Below, piece by piece: positions 1 to 9,992 of a stretch of DNA of 64,000 nt. The stretch is from NCBI GenBank assembly GCA_000151295.1, contig GG745338.1, positions 243,334 through 307,333 of the forward strand, read 5' to 3'. This stretch comes from Allomyces macrogynus ATCC 38327 (Eukaryota > Blastocladiomycota > Blastocladiomycetes > Blastocladiales > Blastocladiaceae). The notes below the pieces were generated by a model. The model was given only the letters and a program-made list of their open reading frames with translations. It was not told the DNA's origin and made no database searches. The first letter of the stretch is position 1; every line of letters begins with the position of its first letter. Made by a program: the position numbers and the translations under genes.

Positions 1-852
1 CCATGCCCAGGATCCGAATGCCGGCGCCCCTCCGCCGTGCCCAACGGCAGCGGCACACTCCCGTCTGCCGCGTCGGGCCCCGCATCGATCACGGGCTTGC
101 TCTCGGCCATGTCGCTGGCGCCGCGGGGCGTCGTCGGTTGCCGGGGATGACGGTAGCGGGTCGCCATTGCCGTCGCCACGCGCACTGCCTGCAGCACCCG
201 CGCCCGTGCCCGCCGCCACGGCATCGCCCGCACCGCGGACCAAACCGGACGGGTTCCTGACGTACATGTTTGGCGCACAGGATCGCCCGCCGAGTATTTA
301 CGGCGGCCCGAAAATGGGCGGGCTCGGGCTCGGGATGGCTGCGGCCTCGGCCGCAGGCCCATCCATGTCGCGCAGTCCGTCGGCGACACGCGCGCCCCCG
401 CCGCCAGCGGTGCCGCAGGTCACGTTTGGCAGTAACGGCGAACTCAGTGTGGATTCCGACGGCGGCGGCCTGGCGCCCGCGGCGCGGTCGGGTGCGGCTG
501 ACAGTGACGAGTTCACGATCGCCCTGATCCGGATGCTGATCACGTCGTATTTTGGCGTCGTGCGCAAGACGCTAGCGGATACGGTGCCGAAAGCTGTGAT
601 GCACCTGTTGGTGAATGAGACCAAGGAGGCGCTGCAGAACCGGTTGGTGCAGGCCCTTTACAGGGATGAGCTGGTAGAGGGGTTGCTCGCCGAGGACCCG
701 GAGGTCGTCGCGCAACGGGAAGAGTGCCGCGCGTTGCTGGAGGTACGAAATTCGTATGGTGGTTGCGGACGCGGTAGGACGGGGGCTGACGTGGGTTTGC
801 GTACGTGTAGGTATACCAGCAGGCCCTCGAGGTCATTGCGCAGGCATACTGA
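1..852 (+). CDS. Dynamin-related GTPase, C-terminal part (GED), 5' end outside window
   Basis: This is the 3' end of a dynamin-family GTPase (Dnm1/DRP1/Vps1 class), a mechanoenzyme that constricts mitochondrial, peroxisomal or vacuolar/Golgi membranes. Bases 520-850 encode a clear GTPase effector domain: ITSYFGVVRKTLADTVPKAV, then MHLLVNETKEALQ, then LYRDELVEGLLAEDPEV. An intron at 743-810 (GTACGA...GTGTAG) joins ALLE to VYQQALEVIAQAY and the stop at 850-852. The part before the GED is a Pro/Ala/Ser-rich insert, as expected for the variable B-insert. The GTPase domain lies to the left of the window. Before about base 210 the frame is uncertain: frame 2 is open to base 1, but frame 1 with an intron near 133-208 is also possible. 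Exons used: <1-742 and 811-852. The Dnm1 versus Vps1 subtype cannot be decided from this piece. Confidence 0.85.
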
Positions 853-1280
853 GGAGCGGATGGGAGAGGAACAGAGGGAACAAAAGATGGGGCCACGACC
901 GAGCTCGATTTGCGGCGCTCGCTCGATTTTTTTTTTTTTCTATCTTCCTGCTTGCAGGGGCCGAGGTTGGGACGGTGGGGAACCAAAGACGGGTAGGGGC
1001 GTGTAGTACCGATTTACCACACGACGGGGCCGGTCGATGAACGGGCTCGCGTCGTTCGCCAAATGCAGGCATCTCTTCTTGCTGTCATCCGGGACGTGAA
1101 TAGTGGGGATGGGATTGGCGAGGACAGCATCGATCAGAAAGCGGAAAGAAGAGGTGCAGTCTATTTGCCGAAATTCAGAGTGCCCCCATTCTTTTCCCAC
1201 GTCGCAGTCGTCCTCCCCTGCATCCATCGGATCGGCCTTGGATCGCGGCCAGCGCGGCAAGGCCCTCCATGAAACGTCGC
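853..1280. other. Convergent 3' intergenic region
   Basis: This stretch separates the dynamin-like gene (+) from PACRG (-), whose 3' ends face each other. It holds a run of 13 T at 927-939 and no convincing reading frame. It is probably 3' UTRs and terminators of both genes. Confidence 0.5.
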
Positions 1281-2150
1281 TTAGGTTCGCGACACGACAC
1301 TACAACGCAAGGCAGAAGCGTCATCAGTTGCGAGTTGCGAGCGAGCGAGAACCGACTGCGCGAGCGCGTACCTCTCGTAGGTCGGCACCATGTACTTGAT
1401 GTTGATGAACGCGTCTTCGCCGCCGTAGAGCTCAAACTTTTCGAGCGTTTCCTGGATCAGGTCGCCAATGTTCTCGCGCTTTTGCTGCGCATAGTAGATG
1501 CCGTCGCCGAGGTTCACTACGTGAGCACCGTGCCCAAGGACAAGTCAGCGGTAAGCCCAAAACGGTGGAGAAGAGGGAGAAGTCCAAGGAGGCACCATTC
1601 TGGTTCTTGAAAAGATTAAAGATAGGCAAGATCTGGCGGTAGTAGGGCACTAGCGCTTCGCCGACCATCTCAGCCGACTCGACGAGGTGCTGCAGGACCT
1701 TGAGCGTCGTGCAAATGACGCGCGGGTTGCGCAGGTTGAGCGCTTCTGTTACGTCGCGCGTCAGACCGTGCCTGCCAACTCTGAAGAGAGCCATCGAGCC
1801 GAATCCGTACTCTTGATCGGAATAATCAGCTGCGGGACGACGGGCAAGATCTTGTCCCCACCCTTGTCGAGCAAATCGTGCACTCCTTGGCGCGCGAGAA
1901 ACGCGTAGGGCTCCTCGGTCTCGCACAGGCCCGAGAAAAACAGCGGCAGGTAGTGGTGGTAGTCTAGTTTCTCGATGTCGACTTTCCAGTTGATTTTGTT
2001 GCCTGTGCCGTCGTGGTGCACGGCGATGGGAAAGTCGCCGCGGTCGTAGAGCTTGCGGAAGGTCGACACTTCCTTGGCGTCCTTGTCGCGGCGCTCAAAA
2101 GCGCCGGCCTTGGCGGGGCTCGAGCCTTTCGGGGCGAAAAAGCCCGACAT
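1281..2150 (-). CDS. PACRG: Parkin co-regulated gene protein (PACRG), axonemal
   Basis: PACRG is a conserved protein of the ciliary/flagellar axoneme that binds at the inner junction of doublet microtubules. The joined protein is 217 residues. Family landmarks occur in order: [17 protein letters not shown], the [20 protein letters not shown] block, [55 protein letters not shown], and [12 protein letters not shown] near the end. Exons on the minus strand: 2150-1811, 1745-1596, 1516-1372, 1299-1281. The introns are 65, 79 and 72 bases, start GTACG/GTGCC and end CAG or TAG, and the phases agree. The start is the ATG of MSGFFAPKG. Its presence argues for a flagellated cell stage. It is head to head with the EH-domain gene, with about 650 bases between. 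Confidence 0.95.
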
Positions 2151-2798
2151 TGGTGTGTGGAGGATGGGTGGAGTGGCGGCGGGCGGATGGAGGGACGGGG
2201 AGGCCGAGTGTCGGACACGGGTGATGTGCGCGGGCGTAGGTCCGGCACGTCACGGCGGGGATTTGCGTCGGCGAGGTTCTTGCGTCGCGGACAGGGTCGG
2301 AACGAAGCGGGTAGGCGGGCAGACGAGACGAGCGCGCGCGCAGGCACCGCGGATTGCGAGCGGCGGCAGAGTCGAGGACACGACGGTGGAGCAGCGTCGC
2401 TTCTGGGGGGAGACTGGACCGTTTGCGGGCGGTTGCAGCGTGAGGAGCGGCGTGTGGACGTGCGAGCGTGCGTTGCCGGTGCCCGCGGAACGATGATTCC
2501 CGCGCGCAACGGGGGCCGCAGACGCATGGGAGACGCTGCCGCACCGGGCGCGAGACGCGCGGCGTGCAGCCCGGGGATTTCGCGTGACCTGCCGGACAGC
2601 GCGTCGGACCGCTCACGACCGCGAAATCCACCCAAGGCGTCGTGCACGCTGCTCCGCGCCGAGACGACGTCGACCGCGACATCGCGAGCGCGTTCTCGCC
2701 ACTACCGCGCCCGCGACCGTGCGCCACTTGCCGCACTCGACCCCGCCGCCCGCGCCGAGCCCATCCTGCCGCCCGATCTCACGCGCAGCACCGGCGCC
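2151..2798. promoter_or_regulatory. Divergent upstream region, PACRG / EH-domain gene
   Basis: About 650 bases lie between the two divergent start codons. The region is GC-rich and contains only shadow reading frames. It should carry both promoters and 5' UTRs. No specific element was recognised. Confidence 0.4.
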
Positions 2799-5700
2799 AT
2801 GACCGACGTGCGCTTCACGGCGCAGTCCGCCGACCGCGCCGAATACGAGTCGTGGTTCACGAATCACGGCGGCAATATCGCGAACGACGCGATCGCCGTC
2901 GATGGCGCGACCGCGTTTTTCCGGCAATCGGGTCTGCCAACGCCCGTCCTCTCGGCCGTCTGGGCCGCCGCCAACCGCTCACCCAACCCAGGTTCGCTCC
3001 GGTTCATCGACTTTGCCGCTGCTGCCAACCTGCTGCTGCAAATCGCGCGCGGCCAGCTCACAAGCCCGCCAAGCGCGTTACCGCCCAAGTTTTTCCAGGA
3101 TGTCGAGGCGTTTGCCAAGCCCAAGCTGCCGGCCTCCAAGTCACCAAGCAACGACTTTGATCCGTTTGGGCCTGGCGCGGGATCCGCTGCACCACCGCTG
3201 TCGAGCGCGCCCGCGTCAGCCGCACCCAGGTCCGCCGCCGGCAGCAACACGAACAACCTCTCGGCGCTGCTCTTTGACGACGCGCCCGGGACCAGTGTCG
3301 TGACACTCACGCCGCACGCCGCGACTTCGCACGACGCGTCTCGTGCGGGTGGGCCCTCGCCCAGTTCGCTCCACCGCACGGGCCCACCGCCGCTGACGCC
3401 GCTGCAGCCGCAGTCGACGGGCGCGTCGGCCATGCTCGGCGGTGGGTCGGCGGCGACGATTGGACGGACCGGGGCGAGCCTGCCGTCCGCGCGCAGCATG
3501 ACGGCAAGTGCGCCGCCCATGATCCCAGCGCAACGTCCGGGAAGTGCGGCCGCGACGGCGCCCATGGTACCGCCCACGAGTAGCACGTCGACGGTGGCTG
3601 CGTGGGCCGTGCCGACCGAAAAGCAGCAGTTGTACGGCGGGTACTTTGCCGACGTGGACGTGAGCAAGAAGGGGTTCGCGACCGGTGCGTTTCTCCTCTT
3701 TCCTTCCTTTCATCCCACACTTTGCCCAACCTCATCTTCTCCGCATCGGTAGCCAACGAATGCTACGACTTCTTCCTCAAATCCAACCTCCCTCCCGCCG
3801 ACCTGCGTCACATCTGGACTCTCGTGACCGCGCTCGACCCGCACCCGCCGGCCCAGCCGCAACTCAAGCGCGACGAATTCATTCTCGCCATGCACCTGAT
3901 CATGGACCGGCTCGCGGGCCACGCCATCCCGGACCCGCTGCCCGCCGACCTGATCCCGCCAGCGCGCCGGTCCGCGTCGCCGCCGCTGGCCATGGCCTCG
4001 GCCGCGAAAAACGCGTCGATCGTGTCGCTCGCACCGACACCGCCGAATCCCGTCGCGCCAGCGTCATTTGACGAGATTATTGGTGGCGGCGGAGGGAGTA
4101 GTGGCGCAGCGTCGGCACTCGGCGGGATCGGGCTCCTTGCGGGACTTGGCGCGACGACGGCGGGGCGGGTCGGGTCGCCTGCGACCCCAGCGTCGGCAAC
4201 GGTGGTGCCGAGAGGACCGACTCCGGCTGCGCCGAGTGCGATGGCCGGTGGACCCGGGTCGTTTGGCAGTTTCCCGGCGCTGAACCTCGGCGGCGCGAGC
4301 GGCGCGCCGTCGGCCGCGGCGTCGCAGTTACCGGAAGCGCAGGACCTCGCTGCGCTCACGAGCAAGACCGAGGCCCTCTCTTTGCACCGGATTGAAACGA
4401 CCAACTCGATCAACGCGCTCTCCATTGAAAAGCAAAACCTGACGATCCGGCTCGGGCAAGTCAAGGCTGCGCACGACGCCGAGCAGCAACTCCTCGACTC
4501 GCTCAAGACGACCTTCGAAACCGAACGCAAGACCGTCGACTCTCTCAAGGACGAAGTGCTCGCGCTCGAGCGCGCGCGGCAGGAGATCATTGCCGAAAAG
4601 GCCAGTTTGAACGACCAAATGGCCGCGCACCGCCGGGATGCCGAGACCGCACGCAACCGTATTGTCGCGCTCAATTTCGAAATCAACACGATGCGCCAGG
4701 AATTGGCGGGACTGCGCGCGCAGGCCGCGCGGGAGAGGGAGAACGCCGAGTTTAACCAGCAGTCAGTGCAGAATATCGAGGAGACCAAGGGGGCGATTGC
4801 GAGCCAGGTCGACGACGAGCGCCGGAAACGCGCGAATATGCCGCCGCCGCCGGTGCCGGCGCAGCGGCCCACACAAGTGGTGACACCGGTGCCAGTCGCG
4901 GCGCACGCGACGGGCGGGAGCACGGTTTCGACCGGCACGTCGCGCAGTGCCACGGCGGCGGCGCCGGTGGCCGCGCACGCGACCGGCGGGAGCACTTTTT
5001 CGCGCCCGACCACGGTAGCGGCCGCGGCGCCGGTGTTTGCGCACGCGACGGGCGGGAGCACTTTCTCGACGACCTCCGGCCGGCCGCCCGTGGGCCACGG
5101 TCTCGGGAACCCGCTCTCGATGCCCGCGTCGGGCACCCCCGCGTCGCTGACCGGGTCGATCTCGTTTGATCCGTTTGCGCCCGCCGAGACGACCGCGCCC
5201 ACGGCGGCGCCGGCGCCGCGCCCGCCGTCACTCGACCAGCTGCGGTCGACGTCGCCGACGGCCACGAGTATTCGGTCGTTTGAGCAGGCGTTCCCGTCGC
5301 CGTCGAAGCTCGGCAACGTTGCGTCGTCGTCACCAGTGGCCCCGGCGGGGCCGCCGGCGGTGCCGGCAGCGCGCGCGGCGAGCAATGATGACGTGCCGGA
5401 CGAGTACAAGAACGAGTTTGATGCGTTTGCGTTTAATTTCCCGCCCGTGTCCCCGCCGGGGGGAGCGGCGGGGTCGCCGAGTGCCCCGTCCGCGGCCCTG
5501 CATGACCCGTTTGCGGCGATGGGCGCGGCCCCGGTGCCGGTGCCTGCAAGTAGCAGCGCGGCGGCGCCCGCTGCGGGTGCCGCGACGTGGGGTGCCGACT
5601 TTGATCCGTTTGGTGCGCCGAGTGCGGCTTCGGCGCCCATGCCAGCGGCCCCGGCATCAGCTGCGCCTGCGCCGTTCGACGACCCGTTTGCTGCGCTGAG

Positions 5701-5971
5701 TGCGACGGCACCCACGTCGGCGTCGGCGGCATTTGGTGCATCCGCGGCCGTGGACGACGCGTTTGATCCGTTTGCCGCGCCCTCCGCGTCACCGGCATCG
5801 GTGCCAGCGTTGCCCGGGCGGCCGGTCGGCACGCCGCCGCCGGCCGATGCGGTCGCTGCAGTCATGGCGCTTGGGTTCTCGCACGACCAGGCGGTGAGCG
5901 CGCTCAAGCGGTACGATAACGATCCGGGCAAGGCGAGCAATTATTTGATTGACGAGGCGGCCAAGCAATAA
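2799..5971 (+). CDS. EH-domain / UBA endocytic scaffold (Ede1/Eps15-like)
   Basis: A 1,034-residue protein like fungal Ede1 and animal Eps15, early-arriving scaffolds of clathrin-mediated endocytosis. An N-terminal EH domain (about residues 5-105) is followed by Pro/Ser/Ala-rich linker with DPF-type peptides. A second EH domain (about 270-350, with KQQLYGGYFADVDVSKKGFA, LPPADLRHIWTLV and KRDEFILAMHLI) is split by the intron 3685-3752. Then come a coiled coil (about 520-650), a repeat-containing linker, several FDPF/DPFA motifs that usually bind AP-2 or other EH partners, and a C-terminal UBA domain (AVMALGFSHDQAVSALKRYD). Exons: 2799-3684 and 3753-5971; the splice gives T-A-N-E-C. The start is the ATG just before the first EH domain. 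Three copies of a HATGGST-type repeat lie near 4898-5065. Confidence 0.9.
4898..5065 (+). repeat. Three imperfect HATGGST-encoding repeats
   Basis: Three copies of a block encoding A-H-A-T-G-G-S-T lie near 4898, 4972 and 5038 inside the linker of the EH-domain protein. The spacing is about 65-75 bases and the DNA is nearly identical across roughly 23 bases each, so the repeats look recent. Confidence 0.7.
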
Positions 5972-6143
5972 GCTTTGATGCGTGGGATGATTTTTTCCTT
6001 CCTTTTGGTCGTGGTTTGCGTGCGAGCGAGTGGAGGACTACTAGCCGGGGGACACCAACATGAATACCATATCGGTCGAGTTCTATTTTGTTATGGGCTC
6101 TTAAGAAGAGTTCAAACGAGTCTTTTCGCTTCCCAGTCCCCAA

Positions 6144-7373
6144 TCACGCCGGCGAGATGGAGGAAGTCGACAGCGATCTGGCCTGCACGGTCAAGTCGAC
6201 GACGAGCGGCGTCGTGGACGTGTCGGCCAGGTCTGCCGCGACACTGCTCGTTGACCGTCGTCGCGCCGACCCCAACCCCTCATCCGCAACAAGCGACGCG
6301 ACGCGCGGCAGCCGCACGGCGCTCGACTGTGCGCACGTCCCCGCCGTCACCACCACCTCCGCACACGCCGCGTTCCACTCGACTAGGGCATCCAATGCGC
6401 GCGCAAACCCCGGCGCATCGAGGGCAACGACCACCGCCGGCTTGGACTGTGACACGAGCCGGACCGACCTGAGTCCAGCCCCTACGGCCGCGAGCGGCGG
6501 GACCAGGACCAAATCGAGCGCGTCATCGTCAGCCACATGTTCGTGCGCGACGATATCGTCGTAGGTCGTCGACCGGAACGGCAGCCGCACGGTCAGCGCG
6601 TTCCCCTCGATCGTGACCGCGACCAAGTGCAGCGCGTGCATGATCCGTGCCGCGTACACGACCGCGATAACTGCCAGTCCTGCCGCGAGAACCGACGCTG
6701 CCGCCACGGCCGCGGGGGCCCACCCGGCGTCGTTCGCCGCAGCGACAAGGACACGGGCGTTGCCCGCGACGTGCGCCGCGTAGTACCCCGACCCGGTCGC
6801 AACGAGCGCGAGTTCGATGCGCATGGCCGCCGCGACCGCCACCAATTTTCGCGCCGCGAGGACGTCAACCGCCGCGTACGCGGCGAACGGCGCGAGCAAG
6901 ACAGCGACAAGCGCTGCGTTCTGTGCTCCCGGGTTGGTAAACTCCTTCTCGATCCACGCCGACAGCGAGGGTAGGGCCGACCGGCACGTCGCGTGCGATC
7001 TCGAGTAAGCCGAGCAAATGACGTGAATTTGCGCGGCCATGGCGAGGAACACGGCGAGTTGGATGACCGCCCACGCGGTCAGCTTGCGCTGCAGCGCCGT
7101 CATGGACGGGAGTGCGAGGAAGTCGATGCGGTCCGGCGCGGTCGGCGGGTACCGCGAGGGTTTGTTGAGGAGTGGCGTCGATTGCGATTGTTGTTGCGCC
7201 GGGGTCAGCGCGCGGACCGGTTGGTACGGCGGTGGCGGGGCCGGCAGGTCTTCGGCGGGGAACGACGAATAGGATGGCGGCCGGGTCGAGGCGGCGGAAC
7301 TGCCGCCAAAGAGCGACGAGAGCGACGCCATGCGCCGCGGGTAGGCGCTGGATGCGGACGTCATGGCCTGCAT
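6144..7373 (-). CDS. Unknown multipass membrane protein
   Basis: A 409-residue protein I do not recognise. The N-terminal ~100 residues are Ser/Pro-rich and probably cytosolic (PPYQPVRALTP, STPLLNKPSRYPP). Hydrophobic segments follow: one around LTAWAVIQLAVFLAMAAQ, a paired stretch containing LVAVLLAPFAAYAAVDVLA, another around IELALVATGSGYYAAHV, and one around VAAASVLAAGLAVIAVVYAA. This gives about four or five membrane spans. A soluble C-terminal region of about 170 residues (TIEGNALTVRLPFRSTTYDD onward) follows. The start used is the ATG at 7373. The frame extends upstream only to a GTG, and a nine-codon reading frame in another frame overlaps that stretch. The gene is convergent with the EH-domain gene, 172 bases apart. 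Confidence 0.7.
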   Translation of the reverse strand: MQAMTSASSAYPRRMASLSSLFGGSSAASTRPPSYSSFPAEDLPAPPPPYQPVRALTPAQQQSQSTPLLNKPSRYPPTAPDRIDFLALPSMTALQRKLTAWAVIQLAVFLAMAAQIHVICSAYSRSHATCRSALPSLSAWIEKEFTNPGAQNAALVAVLLAPFAAYAAVDVLAARKLVAVAAAMRIELALVATGSGYYAAHVAGNARVLVAAANDAGWAPAAVAAASVLAAGLAVIAVVYAARIMHALHLVAVTIEGNALTVRLPFRSTTYDDIVAHEHVADDDALDLVLVPPLAAVGAGLRSVRLVSQSKPAVVVALDAPGFARALDALVEWNAACAEVVVTAGTCAQSSAVRLPRVASLVADEGLGSARRRSTSSVAADLADTSTTPLVVDLTVQARSLSTSSISPA

Positions 7374-7998
7374 GGCCGGGGGACGTGACGGTGACGACGG
7401 GGGCGGGTAGTCACTTGAAGCCGTCGAGGTCCACCATAGCACGGGACAGGTGCCACGGTAAATGGTGGTGAAGGTCGAAAAAGATGGTAAAGGGGCGGAT
7501 CAGGAGTGGTTGAGCCGTCGAGGGTGCAGGGGTTCCGCTAGCCGTTGGCGGGGCCGACGACGTTGTCGGCGGGTCTTGGGCAGCGGAGAACTTGTCGCCG
7601 GCGTTGTCGTGAGTGTCGGGAAGATGGCTGCGGCAAGTCGTGAGCGTGGCTGCAGGCGGGCGAGCTGTTGCACGCCGTCGAGCGCTGTAAGGTCGACGAA
7701 AGAGCAGTGGTTGTGATGGGCCGTGATCAAGCACTCTTTACGCGATCACGTTGCTTTGCGCGAGCCCGCTCCGAAAACGATTTCGACGTTCGATCAGGAT
7801 TTGTCGTCGTTTATCACAACCATCGCTGCGATCCTTCACTTCTCCACCCCGCCGTCTTTTCCGTTTCCAACTTGCTGCAGTGTGATCAAGCACCTTGCCA
7901 ACCTCTGCGCTGCGATCGGCCGACGCCTCGTGCCGCCAGAAGCCAATCCACACCCCCTCATTTCTTGCTCCGCGACCCGCTACCCACCCGACACCACC
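7374..7998. promoter_or_regulatory. Divergent upstream region
   Basis: About 620 bases between the membrane-protein gene (-) and the three-exon unknown gene (+). Only overlapping short frames are present. It probably holds both promoters; no motif was recognised. Confidence 0.35.
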
Positions 7999-8841
7999 AT
8001 GTTCCTCAAGGACACCCCGTGGAACCAGCACGGCGGCGTCGGCGCGACGCTGCTGCACAACTGGGTCGAAGAGCGCGCCGTCGGCGCCGACCGCATCATC
8101 AAGGAGCGCGCCGTGCCCTACATTTCCGAGCGCGGCCATGCCGTACGGCTCATCTTTCCCCTCCTCAACCAAGTAATGCCGGCGTCTCTTGACCGACTCC
8201 CGTCCCCTTGCAGGATATCCTGACTCAAGACGCGCACGAGGACCCCAAGACCAAATTTGTGACCGTCTCACGCATCGCCTACAAGCCGTCCGACCCAGCT
8301 TCGGCTAAGCGCCGCGGATCGCCCGGCGCGCCCGGCAAACTTAAGACGCTCAAGGAGCGCGCTTGGACGCTCGAGGCCGTGTAAGTCCTCTAACTCTCTC
8401 CTCCTCCCTTTCTACGTCGCTCACTCCTTCTCCACCTTTCCCAGAGCCCAACTGCAACCGAAAACCGTCGCGCACCCACCCACCTTTGAATCTACGACCG
8501 CCGCCTCCTACTTTTCGAGCGACTTTGAGCCGGCGCTCTCGCCGACGCGGCGCCCGCCGGCCGCCGCACAGGCGCCGACGGGCATTCTCGAAGTGCCGAT
8601 CACGTTCTGGTCGCACGGTGCTGCGCGCGGTGGGCACACGGTCTACGGATCGACGCCGCACGGCCTGCACCCAGAGTCGCGTGTGCGCACGTGCATTGTG
8701 GGCCATTCGGCGGTGCCCGGGTCGGTCGTCGACGCGAAACCCGCGCTCGTGCATGTGGCCGGGCGCACGGCGTCGTTTGGCCGACACGTGGATTTCTCGA
8801 CGCCGATTGCCGAGAACGTCAAGACGCCCGACAGGCCATAG
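7999..8841 (+). CDS. Unknown 245-residue protein, three exons
   Basis: I do not recognise this family. Exons 7999-8172, 8214-8380 and 8445-8841 join in consistent phases; the introns are 40 bases (GTAATG...TTGCAG) and 64 bases (GTAAGT...TCCCAG). The protein starts MFLKDTPWNQHGGVGATLL and has a short basic Lys/Arg stretch in the middle (SAKRRG...LKTLKERAW). It ends with a Gly/His/Ser-rich region (FWSHGAARGGHTVYGSTPHG, VGHSAVPGS). There is no signal peptide or membrane segment. The three in-phase junctions and protein-like composition support a real gene. With PACRG nearby a flagellar role is imaginable, but nothing in the sequence shows it. Confidence 0.65.
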
Positions 8842-9992
8842 GTGGGCGGGCGGTGGCGGTGTGGAGGTTGGGAGTGGGGAAGGTTTAGAGGAGAAGGCGG
8901 GGCGAGACTTGCTTGTGGTTTACGACTCGGCTGGAACGGAGGGACGGGGGTCGAGTGAACTATGGTTTGTCGGGAACGGGATTCCTGACGGGTATGAGAC
9001 GCAGCGGCTTGGCAGCACGAAATAGAATGGCTCTGACTGAGAAGCGAGGATATGGCACGACGAATTTGAGACGCACTCACGGCGAAAGCGCCTCGGGAGA
9101 GATGGGGTGTTGCAAGTCGTTGAGCTCAGACGCCGGATCGGGCAGATGCTGCGTCAGTATCGCCATCGACGTCGAGGCCGTCCCTTGAGAGCAGGCCTCA
9201 CAGATCAATACATACTCAGCATGTTGCAGCCGATCAGGTCGCCCCACCATACCAAACCTTCTCATTCCGACTTCAGGAGCACTAACAACGGCCACCTCCC
9301 CATTATGTTGGCTGACCGGGCCAAGTCCAACGAACCCATGTTCTTGATGATGGTTGGGTGGGCATAACGGCCAATACTCTGCCACGCTTCCAACTGTATG
9401 TGCGAAGCGCAGCCATCATTCGCACAAGCAGATTCGCACAAGCAGGTGCGGGATGGGCGCCCATGAACCAGCCTTCAGGTGGGGGGTGGGGTGGTGGATC
9501 GATGAGAACAGAGAGAAATAATAACCACAAAGAAAACGATCAGCTTATGGGCCATGGCGATAAAGGAACATGAACTCTTCGTGACAGGGAGTCGTGCTCG
9601 CCTGTTTGGCCACGTCCACTGTGTCCCACTCATTGATGGCCAGTGCCTACCAAACTGTTGTTTTGCCTTTTATCCCCCTTTTTTCAACTCGGTGTCAAGC
9701 CAAATTCCTCGACCAATGAACGATTTGCCACACGATGGTCGGAGTTGAAGAATACCCATGGAGCATGAGGTGGAGAAGCGCAGTAAAAGCAAAAGGAGTC
9801 AATAAATGGGGGGTGTCTTGCGCCAGCAACAGAACGATAAGGGATCGATGACAGTGGCGAGGCAGCATTCGTGGCAGCATCCTTGCTCAATTCCATTGAG
9901 CACGCAACAGCGACCAGACGAAAGAAAAATGAACGATGAAAGCAATTAGATTTCCATCATCGCTTCTACGATGCACCAACCCCTCTCTCTCC
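8842..9992. other. Intergenic region, no supported gene
   Basis: About 1.15 kb between the 3' ends of two convergent genes, becoming more AT-rich after about 9400. Short open frames occur on both strands (for example minus 9385-9077, 102 codons), but none has splice support, a recognisable domain or a distinct composition. Confidence 0.45.

Noticed and set aside
3808..5940. Long minus-strand open frame (710 codons) opposite the EH-domain gene
   Set aside because: GC-rich third positions make the antisense frame open; the plus strand has EH, coiled-coil and UBA domains, the minus frame has none.
9077..9385. 102-codon minus-strand frame in the 8.8-10 kb intergenic region
   Set aside because: Some protein-like character but a plus-strand frame overlaps it, and no splice partner or family was seen.
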